Positions 25,189 through 33,496 of a stretch of DNA of 64,000 nt are shown one piece after another. The notes under the pieces are model-generated. The model made no database searches, had not been told where the DNA came from, and saw only the letters and a program-made list of their open reading frames with translations. Source of the DNA: Streptomyces aurantiacus (GTDB lineage: Bacteria; Actinomycetota; Actinomycetes; Streptomycetales; Streptomycetaceae); contig NZ_CP114283.1 in NCBI RefSeq assembly GCF_027107535.1, positions 3,038,001-3,102,000 on the forward strand. Direction: 5' to 3'. How positions within the stretch are numbered: position 1 is the first letter of the stretch; the number at the start of each line of letters is the position of its first letter. Made by a program: the position numbers and the translations under genes.

Positions 25189-26520
25189 GTGCTAGGAGAG
25201 TATCGGATCGAAGGAAGACGCGCAGTCGAGATTGCGGCCAGTGTCGAGCGAGCGGTGGGGTCGGGGGAGCTGGAGCCCGGTCAAGTGCTGCCGCCCATGC
25301 GGGAGTTGGCGGACCGGCTGGGTGTGAATCCCAACACCGTCGCGGCCGCCTACCGCACGCTGCGGGAGCGGGGGGTCATCGAGACCGCGGGCCGGCGCGG
25401 CAGCCGTGTGCGCCCCAAGCCGGTGACGACCGCTCGTGAGCTGGCCCGTCCGGACGTACCGCCCGGGGCGCGCAACCTGTCCGACGGCAACCCGGACCCT
25501 GCCCTGCTGCCCTCGCTCGCCAAGGCGTTGGCGGCCGCCGCGGAACTCTCCGACCGCAGGCCCGTGCTGTACGGAGAGGCGGGCGTGGACCCGGAGCTGG
25601 CGCGGGCGGCCCGCGCCGACATGGACGCGGACGGGGTCCCGGAGGGGCCGGTCGTCGTCACCTCGGGATCGCTCGACGCCATCGAGCGGGTGCTGAGCGC
25701 CCACCTCAGGCCCGGGGACGCGGTCGCGGTCGAGGATCCGGGCTGGCACAGCGTGCTCGACCTGGTCCCGGCCCTCGGGCTGCGGGCCGTGCCGGTCGGC
25801 GTCGACGACGAAGGGCCGCTGACCGACGACGTACGAGCCGTCCTGGCGGGCGGTGCGCGGGCCCTGATCGTCACCGACCGGGCGCAGAACCCGACGGGCG
25901 CAGCGGTGAGCGCCACGCGCGCGCGTGCCCTCCGTGCCGTCCTCGAGGAGTACCCGGAGACCCTGCTCATCGAGGACGACCACGGGCACCGCATCGTCGA
26001 CCTGCCGCTGCATCCGCTGGCCGGGGTGACCCGGCACTGGGTGCTGCTGCGCTCGGTCGCCAAGGCGTACGGGCCCGACCTGCGGCTGGCCGTGGTCACC
26101 GGCGACACCGAGACCCTGGACCGGGTCCAGGGGCGGCAGCGGCTGGGGCCGGGCTGGGTGAGCCGACTGCTGCAGAGGGCCGTCGTGCACCTGTGGGAGG
26201 GCGGCGAGGTGGACAGCCGGGCCGTGGCCGTGGCCTACGGGCGGCGCCGGGACGCGCTGATCGGCGCGCTCGCGGAGCGTGGGATCGAGGCGCGCGGGCG
26301 CAGTGGCATGAACGTGTGGGTGCCCGTACCGGACGAGACCGGTGCCGTCGCGCGGCTGTTGCACTCCGGCTGGGCCGTGGCGCCTGGGGCCCGCTTCCGG
26401 ACGGGCGCGCCGCCCGGGCTGCGGATCACCGTGTCGACACTCGGAGTGGACGAGGCCGGGTCGATGGCGGACGCGATCGCCGCCGCGGTGGGGCCCGCGC
26501 CCGCACGGCGGTACGTCTGA
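25189..26520 (+). CDS. MocR/PdxR-type transcriptional regulator (GntR helix-turn-helix plus aminotransferase-like domain)
   Basis: The protein has 443 residues. Residues 1-75 form a GntR winged helix (LEPGQVLPPMRELADRLGVNP, NTVAAAYRTLRERGVIET). The remainder is a fold-type I aminotransferase-like domain with VVVTSGSLDAIERVL, VEDPGWHSVLD, IVTDRAQNPTGAAVS, LIEDDHGHRIVD and the PLP lysine in LLRSVAKAYGPDLRL (K near residue 291). The GTG start has no Shine-Dalgarno; a TACTCT box 5 nt upstream suggests leaderless translation. MocR proteins use PLP as effector, which fits the divergent flavin/B6-type genes. Confidence 0.93.
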   Translation: MLGEYRIEGRRAVEIAASVERAVGSGELEPGQVLPPMRELADRLGVNPNTVAAAYRTLRERGVIETAGRRGSRVRPKPVTTARELARPDVPPGARNLSDGNPDPALLPSLAKALAAAAELSDRRPVLYGEAGVDPELARAARADMDADGVPEGPVVVTSGSLDAIERVLSAHLRPGDAVAVEDPGWHSVLDLVPALGLRAVPVGVDDEGPLTDDVRAVLAGGARALIVTDRAQNPTGAAVSATRARALRAVLEEYPETLLIEDDHGHRIVDLPLHPLAGVTRHWVLLRSVAKAYGPDLRLAVVTGDTETLDRVQGRQRLGPGWVSRLLQRAVVHLWEGGEVDSRAVAVAYGRRRDALIGALAERGIEARGRSGMNVWVPVPDETGAVARLLHSGWAVAPGARFRTGAPPGLRITVSTLGVDEAGSMADAIAAAVGPAPARRYV

Positions 26521-26624
26521 CCGGCGCCCGCCTCCGCCCCCGACCTGCGGCCCTCGACCTCTGGCCGTCGGCTTGGGGCGTCCGGCGGCGAGGGTCCGGC
26601 ACGGAGCCGGGCGAGGTCCCGGAC

Positions 26625-27596
26625 CTACGGCGAGGTCCTGGGCCCGGACTGGGTGAGTGCCGCGCCCGCCAGCACGATGACGGCACCCACCGGCGTCGAC
26701 CAGGTCAGTGATTCGCCGAGGATCGCGACACCGGCGGCGGTGGCGATGACCGGGATGAAGTACGTGACCATCTGGGCCGTGGTCGGGCCGATCTCGGCGA
26801 CCAGGCCGTACTGGATGAGGACCGCCAGGCCCGTGCCGAGGGCGCCCAGCGCGATCACCGCGAGCAGCGGTACGAGCGCGAACCGGGTCGGCACTTCGGT
26901 GAACAGCGGTGTCACGACGGCCAGTTGGACCGTCGCGATCAGCAACTGGGCTCCTGTCAACGACAGGTTGGACTCACGGGAGCCGGCCAGCGTGCGGCGG
27001 ACGTAGATCCAGCCGATCGGGTAACTGAGCGAGGCCAGCAACGCCATCGTGGTGCCGGCGGCGTCCAGGCCCTGGAAACCCTGCCAGGCGCCGAGCACCG
27101 TCAGCACGCCGACGAACCCGATGCCGAGGCCCGCCACGCGGCGGCGGGTGGGCCGGTCCTCGGAGAGGGCGACCATCGACAGGGCCATGCCCCACAGGGG
27201 CGAGGTCGCGTTGCAGATCCCCGCCAGCGTGGACGGGATCGTGAGTTCGGAGTACGCGAACAGGGAGAACGGCAGCGCGTTGAGGAGCAGGGCCGCGACC
27301 GCCAGATGTCCCCAGGTGCGTGCACCGCGCGGCAGGCGCTCGCGCTTCCAGGCCATCGCGGCGGCGAGCACCATCGTCCCGAACAGCAACCGGCCGAGCG
27401 TCACCTGGAACGGCGCGTACCCATCCGTACCCACCTTGATCAGAAGGAAGCTGAAACCCCAGACGAGGGAGAGCGCGCCGAACCGCAGGCGCCAGTCGAG
27501 GGCCGGGCGGAGGTGGAACGCGGTGTCCCGGGACGACACCGCAGGGGCGTCGGGGGAGGTGGGAAGGGGGGTCCGGGGCTCGGTCGGGGCGCTCAT
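26625..27596 (-). CDS. EamA-family transporter divergent from LysR regulator
   Basis: The protein has about 323 residues from ATG 27596; the frame continues to 27632 without better support. Ten membrane segments in two EamA repeats are visible (RFGALSLVWGFSFLLIKVG, FGTMVLAAAMAW, LALVPLLAVIALGALGTGLAV-like region, FIPVIATAAGVAILGESL). It is divergent from a LysR gene with repeats in the 75-bp gap, so it is probably regulated by that protein. The substrate is unknown. Confidence 0.87.
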   Translation of the reverse strand: MSAPTEPRTPLPTSPDAPAVSSRDTAFHLRPALDWRLRFGALSLVWGFSFLLIKVGTDGYAPFQVTLGRLLFGTMVLAAAMAWKRERLPRGARTWGHLAVAALLLNALPFSLFAYSELTIPSTLAGICNATSPLWGMALSMVALSEDRPTRRRVAGLGIGFVGVLTVLGAWQGFQGLDAAGTTMALLASLSYPIGWIYVRRTLAGSRESNLSLTGAQLLIATVQLAVVTPLFTEVPTRFALVPLLAVIALGALGTGLAVLIQYGLVAEIGPTTAQMVTYFIPVIATAAGVAILGESLTWSTPVGAVIVLAGAALTQSGPRTSP

Positions 27597-27618
27597 GCGT
27601 TTCACGATGACGGAGACG

Positions 27619-27660
27619 ATCTCGTAGAACAAGCGAGATTTCTCGGACGGTATCTCGTAG
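27619..27660. promoter_or_regulatory. Divergent LysR-type operator region
   Basis: ATCTCG (27619-27624) and CGAGAT (27634-27639) are inverted around 9 nt, and ATCTCGTAG occurs twice in direct orientation (27619-27627 and 27652-27660). The layout fits LysR binding between the two divergent starts. Confidence 0.6.
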
Positions 27661-27670
27661 TCTTGCTTAC

Positions 27671-28573
27671 ATGTTGAATCTGGAGCGCCTGCGCACGCTC
27701 GACGCCCTCGCCCGGCACGGCTCGGTGAGCGGCGCGGCCGACGGGTTGCACGTGACGACCTCCGCGGTCTCCCAGCAGATGTCCAAGCTGGAGCGGGAGG
27801 TCGGGCAGCAACTGCTCGCGAAGAACGGGCGGGGGGTGAGGCTCACCGACGCCGGGCGGCTGCTCGCCGACCACGCCGCGCGCATCCTGTCCCAGGTCGA
27901 GCTCGCCCAGTCCGACCTGGAGGCACAGCGCGGGCAGGTGGTGGGTGAGCTGCGGATGTCCGCGTTCCCGACGGCGGCGCGCGGGCTGTTCCCCGCCGCG
28001 CTGGCCGCGCTGCGGTCCGAGCATCCCGGACTGCGGGTGCGCTCCCGCGAGCTGGAGCCGGAGGGCGGGGTCGCCGGGGTACTGCGCGGCGACATCGACC
28101 TGGCCGTCGTGCTCGACTGGTACAACAAGCCGTTGCCCATGCCCGAAGGGCTGGTCAAGGCCTCTCTCCTCGACGACCCCACCGATGTGGCGATGCCCGC
28201 GGGGCACCCCCTCGCCGACCGTTCCGAGGTGGACCTCGAGGACCTGGCCGACGACGAGTGGATCGCCTGGGAGGAGGGCGAGTTCTGCCACGAGTGGCTG
28301 CTCTTCACCCTGCGCGGCAAGGGGATCGAGCCGGTGATCGCGCACCGCGCGGAGGAGCATCACACGCAGCTCGCGCTGGTCGCGGCGGGGCTCGGGGTGT
28401 GCGTCGCGCCCCGGCTCGGGCGCGGCCCGGTGCCGGCGGGCGTACGGACGGTCCCGGTGCGGCACCGGGTCACCAGGCACGTCTACGCGGTGTGGCGGGC
28501 GGACGCCGACCGCCGCCCGTCGATCCGGGCGGTCGCGGACGCGCTGCGGAAGGCGGGCTCGGCGGTCGGGTGA
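27671..28573 (+). CDS. LysR-family transcriptional regulator
   Basis: The protein has 300 residues. The N-terminal helix-turn-helix is typical: LERLRTLDALARHGSVSGAA, ADGLHVTTSAVSQQMSKLER, EVGQQLLAKNGRGVRLTDAG. The effector domain follows from about residue 90. ATG 27671 has no Shine-Dalgarno; TAGTCT lies 7 nt upstream, suggesting a leaderless message. It probably controls the divergent EamA transporter and itself. The inducer is unknown. Confidence 0.93.
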   Translation: MLNLERLRTLDALARHGSVSGAADGLHVTTSAVSQQMSKLEREVGQQLLAKNGRGVRLTDAGRLLADHAARILSQVELAQSDLEAQRGQVVGELRMSAFPTAARGLFPAALAALRSEHPGLRVRSRELEPEGGVAGVLRGDIDLAVVLDWYNKPLPMPEGLVKASLLDDPTDVAMPAGHPLADRSEVDLEDLADDEWIAWEEGEFCHEWLLFTLRGKGIEPVIAHRAEEHHTQLALVAAGLGVCVAPRLGRGPVPAGVRTVPVRHRVTRHVYAVWRADADRRPSIRAVADALRKAGSAVG

Positions 28574-28705
28574 GCCGGCCCGCCGCCACCGGTGAGTGGC
28601 ACGCGCGCACACCCGGCGACGCGGCGCGCCGCAGATCGCGGGCCGGGGATGCGGGCCGGGGCGCGGGGAGAGCGGGCGACGCCAGTGCCGCCCGCGCCCC
28701 TCCCG

Positions 28706-29173
28706 TCACGGCGAGGCGAGCTTGCGGAAGTCCCATGAGGCCGTCGCCTCCGGCGTCAGCCGCATCCAGGCGTGTCTGCCGTCGTGCGGCATCTCGTCCA
28801 GGCCGAAGTTCTTACGGGCGAACAACCGCTCCACGGCGTCGAGTTCGGGGAACGGCTCGCCGGTGCGCGGCACCTCGCCGACGAACTCCACCGAGCCCGA
28901 CAGCTCGACGCCCCGCAGCTCGTCGTACTCCTCACCCGTGTCGACGACGACGGCCACCCGGGGATCGCGTCGCAGGTCGGCCCATCGCTTGCTCCGGGTG
29001 ATCGAGTACAGCCAGAGCGACTTGCCGTCCCAGGCGAACCACAGCGTGCTGACGTGCGGAGCGCCGTCGGCGGTGACGGTCGCGACGCGACAGGTGCGCT
29101 GGGCGGTGAGGAACTCGTCCAGCTCCTCGGGAGTCATCATGATCCTTCGGCCCCGGCGCTGAGTGGCGGCCAT
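28706..29173 (-). CDS. Pyridoxamine 5'-phosphate oxidase family (flavin/F420-binding) protein
   Basis: The protein has 155 residues of the split-barrel fold: TPEELDEFLTAQRTCRVATV, GAPHVSTLWFAWDGKSLWLY, RSKRWADLRRDPRVAVVVDTG and a C-terminal RHAWMRLTPEATASWDFRK. This arrangement is close to actinobacterial PPOX-class F420- or FMN-dependent proteins. ATG 29173 lies about 28 nt from a perfect palindrome (29201-29215). The cofactor and substrate cannot be told from the sequence alone. Confidence 0.87.
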   Translation of the reverse strand: MAATQRRGRRIMMTPEELDEFLTAQRTCRVATVTADGAPHVSTLWFAWDGKSLWLYSITRSKRWADLRRDPRVAVVVDTGEEYDELRGVELSGSVEFVGEVPRTGEPFPELDAVERLFARKNFGLDEMPHDGRHAWMRLTPEATASWDFRKLASP

Positions 29174-29200
29174 ACGGTTCCCTCTTCCCCGACATCATGT

Positions 29201-29215
29201 CTGACGCTTCGTCAG
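29201..29215. promoter_or_regulatory. 15-bp perfect palindrome CTGACGCTTCGTCAG
   Basis: The site lies between the leftward PNPOx gene and the rightward hydrolase gene. It is a TetR-type operator shape and resembles the near-palindrome at 20049-20063. Confidence 0.5.
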
Positions 29216-29328
29216 GAAAGCATGGTCCGTCTTCCGTCCGTACGCAATGGTGGCTACGCTCGCCCGCCACCGCCGGTCGGGCGGCGCGGTTCCGGCCGAC
29301 CCGAAGACCGCTTGCGACAGGGGAGCCC

Positions 29329-29979
29329 ATGCCGTCGTACGAAGAACTCCGCGAACTCCTCGATCCCGCGACCACGGCCCTGCTGACCGTCGAGTGCCAG
29401 CAGGGTGTCGTCGGCCCGGACAGCGCGCTGCCGGAACTCGCCGAGGCGGCCCGCGCCTCGGGCGCGCTGACCCGCGTCGCCCGCCTCGTGGACGCGGCCC
29501 ACGAGAGCGGCGTACAGGTGGTGCACGCGATCGCCGAGCGCCGTCCCGACGGCCGCGGCGCTAACCACAACGCCCGGCTGTTCCGCGCGGCCGGACGTCT
29601 GCCGGTCCAGCAGCTGAGGGGCACCACCGCGGTCCGGGTCGCGCCACCGGTCGAGGTGGCCGAGGAGGACCTCGTCGTACGCCGCCTGCACGGCCTGTCG
29701 CCCCTCGCAGGTACCGACCTCGACGCACTGCTGCGCAACCTGGGCTGTCGCACCCTCGTCGTGACCGGGGTCTCCGCCAACGTGGCCGTGCCCAACACGG
29801 TGTTCGACGCCGTGAACCGCGGCTACACCGCCGTGGTCCCCGGGGACGCCATCGCGGGCGTGCCGGCGGACTACACCCCCGTGATGATCCGCAACACGCT
29901 CGCCCTGGTGGCCACCATCACCACCACGGACGAGGTGCTGGCCTGCCTCGAGCAGACCCGCCCGGTCAGGCGAGCGTGA
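29329..29979 (+). CDS. Isochorismatase-like cysteine hydrolase family protein lacking the catalytic cysteine
   Basis: The protein has 216 residues. The isochorismatase fold is visible in TALLTVECQQGVVGPDSALP, VQVVHAIAERRPDG, LVVRRLHGLSPLAGTDLDAL and LVVTGVSANVAVPNTVFDAVN. In active family members the loop after the TG pair holds a nucleophilic cysteine, and the first strand ends with an aspartate. Here the loop reads SANVAVPN with no cysteine, and the strand carries E (VECQ). The protein is therefore probably inactive or uses another mechanism. ATG 29329 has GGGGAG upstream. Its end overlaps the converging Rieske gene by 14 bp. Confidence 0.85.
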   Translation: MPSYEELRELLDPATTALLTVECQQGVVGPDSALPELAEAARASGALTRVARLVDAAHESGVQVVHAIAERRPDGRGANHNARLFRAAGRLPVQQLRGTTAVRVAPPVEVAEEDLVVRRLHGLSPLAGTDLDALLRNLGCRTLVVTGVSANVAVPNTVFDAVNRGYTAVVPGDAIAGVPADYTPVMIRNTLALVATITTTDEVLACLEQTRPVRRA

Positions 29980-30445
29980 TCGAGTCCCCGGACACGGTGA
30001 TCTTGGCCGCGGTCAGCCCGCTGGTCGCGGGGCCCTTCTCGACGCTGCCGTCCGTGACGCTGAACTGGCTGCCGTGGGCGGGGCAGGTGATGAGGCCGTT
30101 GTCCACACTGTTCACGCGCTGCTTCTGGTGCGGGCACACCGTCGAGAAGGCCTTGAACTCCCCGGCCGTCGGCTGGGTGACGACCACCGACTGATCGGCG
30201 AACACCTTGCCGCCGCCCTCCGGGATGTCGCTGGTCTTGGCGAGCGCCGCACCCCCCGCGGATCCGGTGGATCCGGACGAGCCGGTGGATCCGGACGAGC
30301 CGGTCGACGTGTCGGAGGAGCCCGACGAACTGTCGTCGGAGCCTCCGCAGGCGGTCAGCGTGGCGGCGATACCGGCCCCGCCCAGCGCCGCCAGGAGGGT
30401 GCGACGACAGACTGCGGGAGCAGGCTGAAGCGATTCGCTGGACAT
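29966..30445 (-). CDS. Rieske [2Fe-2S] lipoprotein
   Basis: The protein has 159 residues from ATG 30445 (GAAGGGA upstream). The N-terminus has a twin-arginine signal with lipobox: CRRTLLAALGGAGIAATL followed by TACGG, so the protein is exported folded and anchored by lipid at Cys (about residue 34). A Ser/Gly/Thr linker (SSGSTGSSGSTGS) precedes the Rieske domain with STVCPHQKQ and TCPAHGSQF, giving the CxH...CxxH cluster ligands. It may act as an extracellular electron-transfer partner. It is not next to an oxidoreductase partner; its nearest neighbour is an S9 peptidase gene. Confidence 0.92.
   Translation of the reverse strand: MSSESLQPAPAVCRRTLLAALGGAGIAATLTACGGSDDSSSGSSDTSTGSSGSTGSSGSTGSAGGAALAKTSDIPEGGGKVFADQSVVVTQPTAGEFKAFSTVCPHQKQRVNSVDNGLITCPAHGSQFSVTDGSVEKGPATSGLTAAKITVSGDSITLA
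30269..30304 (-). repeat. Two tandem 18-bp repeats encoding the linker of the Rieske lipoprotein
   Basis: GGATCCGGACGAGCCGGT is repeated exactly (30269-30286 and 30287-30304), with a partial copy before it. The repeats encode the SSGSTG linker units, a place where length variation between strains is likely. Confidence 0.8.
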
Positions 30446-30543
30446 AGTGGCGGTCCCTTCCACAGATGTGCAGATGTTCAGATGCGCGTGTGTGCGGATG
30501 TGCCTTGATCCGACTAGAGGTACGGGAAGGTCATCCACATGGT

Positions 30544-32655
30544 TCAGACGGTCCGGTGATCGAGCGACTTCTTGATGAAATCGAGATCGAGCCGGAGCAG
30601 GGTGTCTATCACGCCTTCCTGTGCGACCAGGTGCGTCTCCCCTGCCAGCGGGAGCACGGTGTGCGGTCGGCCCGCCGCGAGCAGCGCCGCCGAGAACCGC
30701 AGCATGTGTGCGGGCGCCACGTTGTCGTCGGCCATACCGTGGACGAGCATCAGGGGGCGCGTGAGCTTGTGGGCGTGCGCCACCAGGGAGCAGCGTTCGT
30801 AGTGGTCCGGCTGTACGTCCGGATGCCCCAGGAACCGTTCTTTCCAGTGCGTGTCGTACAGCCGCAGATCGGTCGGCGCCGCGCCCGCGACGGCCGCGTG
30901 GAACACGTCGGGCCGGTGCAGTACGGCCCCCGCCGCGAGATAGCCGCCGAAGGACCAGCCGCGGATGGCCACACGGCCGGTGTCCAGCTCCGGGAAGAGC
31001 TCCGCGGCGGCGCGTACGGCGTCCGCCTGGTCCTCGATCACCGGCATCAGCTGGTCGCCGTGGATGGCGGTCTCCCAGGCCCGGTCACGCCCCGGGGTGC
31101 CGCGCCCGTCGACCGCCAGCACCGCGAACCCCTGGTCGGCGAACCACTGGTTCACGGGGTGGTGCCACATGGCCGCCTTCACGACCTTCTGCGCGCCCGG
31201 CCCGGAGTACGAGTGCACGATGACGGGGAGCCGGCGCGCACCCGGTTCGTACGACTCCGGCAGGTACAGCGCCGCGCGCAGCTCCCGCTCGCCGAGCGTC
31301 AGGAAGCGGGGGCGCGGCCGGGTCACGGGCCGCTCGGCCAGCACCTGGATCCGTCCGGCCGGGACGCCGTCCCGCAGCACCGTGACCGTTCGGCCGTCGG
31401 GCGTGAGACTGTCCAGCACGACGGTGCCGCCCCCGACGGCGGCGTGGTGCACGCCCGGCTCGTCGGTCAGGCGCGCGAAGCCGCTGCCCGGGTCGTACGA
31501 CCAGACGTGCGCCTCGGTCGGTTCCTCGGCGGCCATGAAGTAGAGCCGGCCGCCCGCCGTGCCGAGCAGCTCGTGGACGTACATGCCCTCCGGTGTGCGC
31601 ACCCCGGTCGCGGTCATCAGCAGCCCGCGGGTGCCCTCCTGCGTGGTGAGGACGAGACCGGTGGCGGTGGTGGAGGCGGGTGTTCCGGGGACGAACTCCA
31701 GCCAGGCGGCGTCCTTGAGATGGTGCAGTGTCGTGGTCGCGCCGGTCGCCGGATCGACGCGCAGCAGGTACGCCGAGCGCTGGTCCCGGGTCTGTACGAC
31801 GGTGAGGGGGGCGGCCTCGCTCCAGCCCGCGTGCACGACGTACTCGAAGGCCGGGTCCGTCCACTCCCCGTCCGGATGCGACTCGGCCTTCTCGGGGAGC
31901 GCCACGTCGACACGGCCCCCGTCGAGGCCCACGACATGCAGGGAGAGCCGCGCGTTGGCCGTGCCCGCGGCCGGATACCTGACCGCGCGCGGAGGACGCT
32001 CGGGATGCGCCGGATCGCTGATGTACCACTGCTGGACGGGCGTGTTGTCGACCCGCACCACCAGCAGCGCGCTCCCGTCCGGCGACCACCAGAACGACCG
32101 CGTACGTTCCAGGGACTCGGACGACACGTGGTCCGAGAGCCCGTACGTGATCTCCGGGCCCTCCGGCTCGGCCAGCGCGCGGTCACCGGTGCCGTCGGCG
32201 CGTACGACCCACAGGGCACCCTCGCTCACGTACGCGATGTGCGTGCCGTCGGGGCTGGGGCGCGGGGCGACGACCGGGCCCCGCGTGGGGATCGGGCGCG
32301 GGACGCCCTCGTCCGTGCGCACGGTCCACAGGGCGCCCGCGAGAGCGAACGCAACCAGACGGACGGCCGTGTCCGTGGCGTACGAGACGATTCCGCCGCT
32401 CGTCTCGCGGGCCCGCTCGCGGCGGATCCGCTCGGCCTCGGGGACCTCGCCGTCGGCGCCCAGCGCGAGCGGGTCGGCGAGCAGCCGCTCCCCGCCGTTC
32501 TCGTGCAGCCACAGCAGGCCCGTCGTGGAGCGGCCGCTCGCGGTGCGCACGAAGAGCACGCGCTCGCCGTCGGGCGAGACGGTGAAGCCGCGCGGCACAC
32601 CCAGGGAGAAACGCTTCGTGCGGGCGAACTGCAGGGGCAGGTCCTCTGCGGTCAC
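30544..32655 (-). CDS. S9 family prolyl-oligopeptidase/dipeptidyl-peptidase-like hydrolase
   Basis: The protein has 703 residues from GTG 32655 (GAAGGGA upstream). The N-terminal part is a beta-propeller with repeated SPDG motifs (FTVSPDGERVLFVR, PSPDGTHIAYVSE, WWSPDGSALLVVRVD). The C-terminal alpha/beta hydrolase carries RGWSFGGYLAAG (Ser near residue 566), HGMADDNV (Asp near residue 640) and AGETHLV (His near residue 672). There is no signal peptide, so it is probably cytoplasmic and cleaves small proline-containing peptides. It is divergent from the HipA-like gene. Confidence 0.92.
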   Translation of the reverse strand: MTAEDLPLQFARTKRFSLGVPRGFTVSPDGERVLFVRTASGRSTTGLLWLHENGGERLLADPLALGADGEVPEAERIRRERARETSGGIVSYATDTAVRLVAFALAGALWTVRTDEGVPRPIPTRGPVVAPRPSPDGTHIAYVSEGALWVVRADGTGDRALAEPEGPEITYGLSDHVSSESLERTRSFWWSPDGSALLVVRVDNTPVQQWYISDPAHPERPPRAVRYPAAGTANARLSLHVVGLDGGRVDVALPEKAESHPDGEWTDPAFEYVVHAGWSEAAPLTVVQTRDQRSAYLLRVDPATGATTTLHHLKDAAWLEFVPGTPASTTATGLVLTTQEGTRGLLMTATGVRTPEGMYVHELLGTAGGRLYFMAAEEPTEAHVWSYDPGSGFARLTDEPGVHHAAVGGGTVVLDSLTPDGRTVTVLRDGVPAGRIQVLAERPVTRPRPRFLTLGERELRAALYLPESYEPGARRLPVIVHSYSGPGAQKVVKAAMWHHPVNQWFADQGFAVLAVDGRGTPGRDRAWETAIHGDQLMPVIEDQADAVRAAAELFPELDTGRVAIRGWSFGGYLAAGAVLHRPDVFHAAVAGAAPTDLRLYDTHWKERFLGHPDVQPDHYERCSLVAHAHKLTRPLMLVHGMADDNVAPAHMLRFSAALLAAGRPHTVLPLAGETHLVAQEGVIDTLLRLDLDFIKKSLDHRTV

Positions 32656-32728
32656 GGATGGTCCCTTCGTGCGGACGGACGCAGAACGTCGCGTGGGCGG
32701 ACGGGGAACGCCCCAGTAACCTGGGGCG

Positions 32729-33496
32729 ATGCTCAAGGAAGTCAGTGCGACCCGCTACATCACGCCCATGCGTGAGGGCGGATCGCTGCCCGGACTCGTC
32801 GAGGCCGATGATCTGGAAACGTACGTCATGAAGTTCACCGGCGCGGGACAGGGCCGCAAGACCCTCGTCGCGGAGGTCGTCTGCGGTGAACTCGCCCGGC
32901 GGCTGGGCCTGCGCGTGCCGGGACTGGTCGCGATCGGACTCGATCCGGTCATCGGACTGGGCGAACCGGACCAGGAGGTGCAGGAGTTGCTCAAGTCGAG
33001 CGGCGGACTGAACCTCGGGATGGACTTCCTCTCCCGGGCGATCGGCTTCGACGCCCTCGCCCACCGGGTGAGCCGGGAGGAGGCCGGGAAGGTCGTCTGG
33101 TTCGACGCGCTCGTCAACAACGTCGACCGGTCGTGGCGCAACCCCAACATGCTGGTCCGTGACGGAGATCTGTGGCTCATCGACCACGGCGCCACCATGA
33201 TCTGGCACCACAACTGGCCGGGCGCACAGGCCTCCGCTGCCAGGCACTACGACGCCTCCGAGCACGCACTCGCCCCCTTCGACCCCGACATCGCGGCTGC
33301 CGCAAGGGAGTTGGGGTCGCGGGTCACGCCGGAACTGCTCGCCGAGGTGACCGCCGCGATCCCCGACGCATGGCTCAGGGACGAGCCCGGGTTCGAGTCG
33401 GCCGACGCGCTCCGGCAGGCGTACGCGGAGCCGCTCCTCGCCCGCGCCGCCACCGTTCACGAGCGCATCCGCACCGGCCGGGAGGGCACGAAGTGA
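32729..33496 (+). CDS. HipA-like kinase family protein
   Basis: The protein has 255 residues. It has the compact HipA-type kinase pattern seen in the HipA_2 family: ETYVMKFTGAGQGRKTLVAEV (ATP lysine region), DALVNNVDRSWRNPNML (catalytic loop with D near residue 131) and WLIDHGATMIW (metal-binding aspartate). It lacks the full length of E. coli HipA (about 440 residues) and no HipB-type antitoxin gene is nearby. Instead the next gene, overlapping by 4 nt, is DUF3037. TAACCT lies 6 nt before ATG 32729, suggesting leaderless translation. Toxin, regulatory or other kinase function is not known. Confidence 0.85.
   Translation: MLKEVSATRYITPMREGGSLPGLVEADDLETYVMKFTGAGQGRKTLVAEVVCGELARRLGLRVPGLVAIGLDPVIGLGEPDQEVQELLKSSGGLNLGMDFLSRAIGFDALAHRVSREEAGKVVWFDALVNNVDRSWRNPNMLVRDGDLWLIDHGATMIWHHNWPGAQASAARHYDASEHALAPFDPDIAAAARELGSRVTPELLAEVTAAIPDAWLRDEPGFESADALRQAYAEPLLARAATVHERIRTGREGTK

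Noticed and set aside
30466..32775. 769-residue plus-strand frame opposite the S9 peptidase
   Set aside because: The minus-strand peptidase has complete catalytic motifs; the plus frame has Arg/Gly-rich low complexity.
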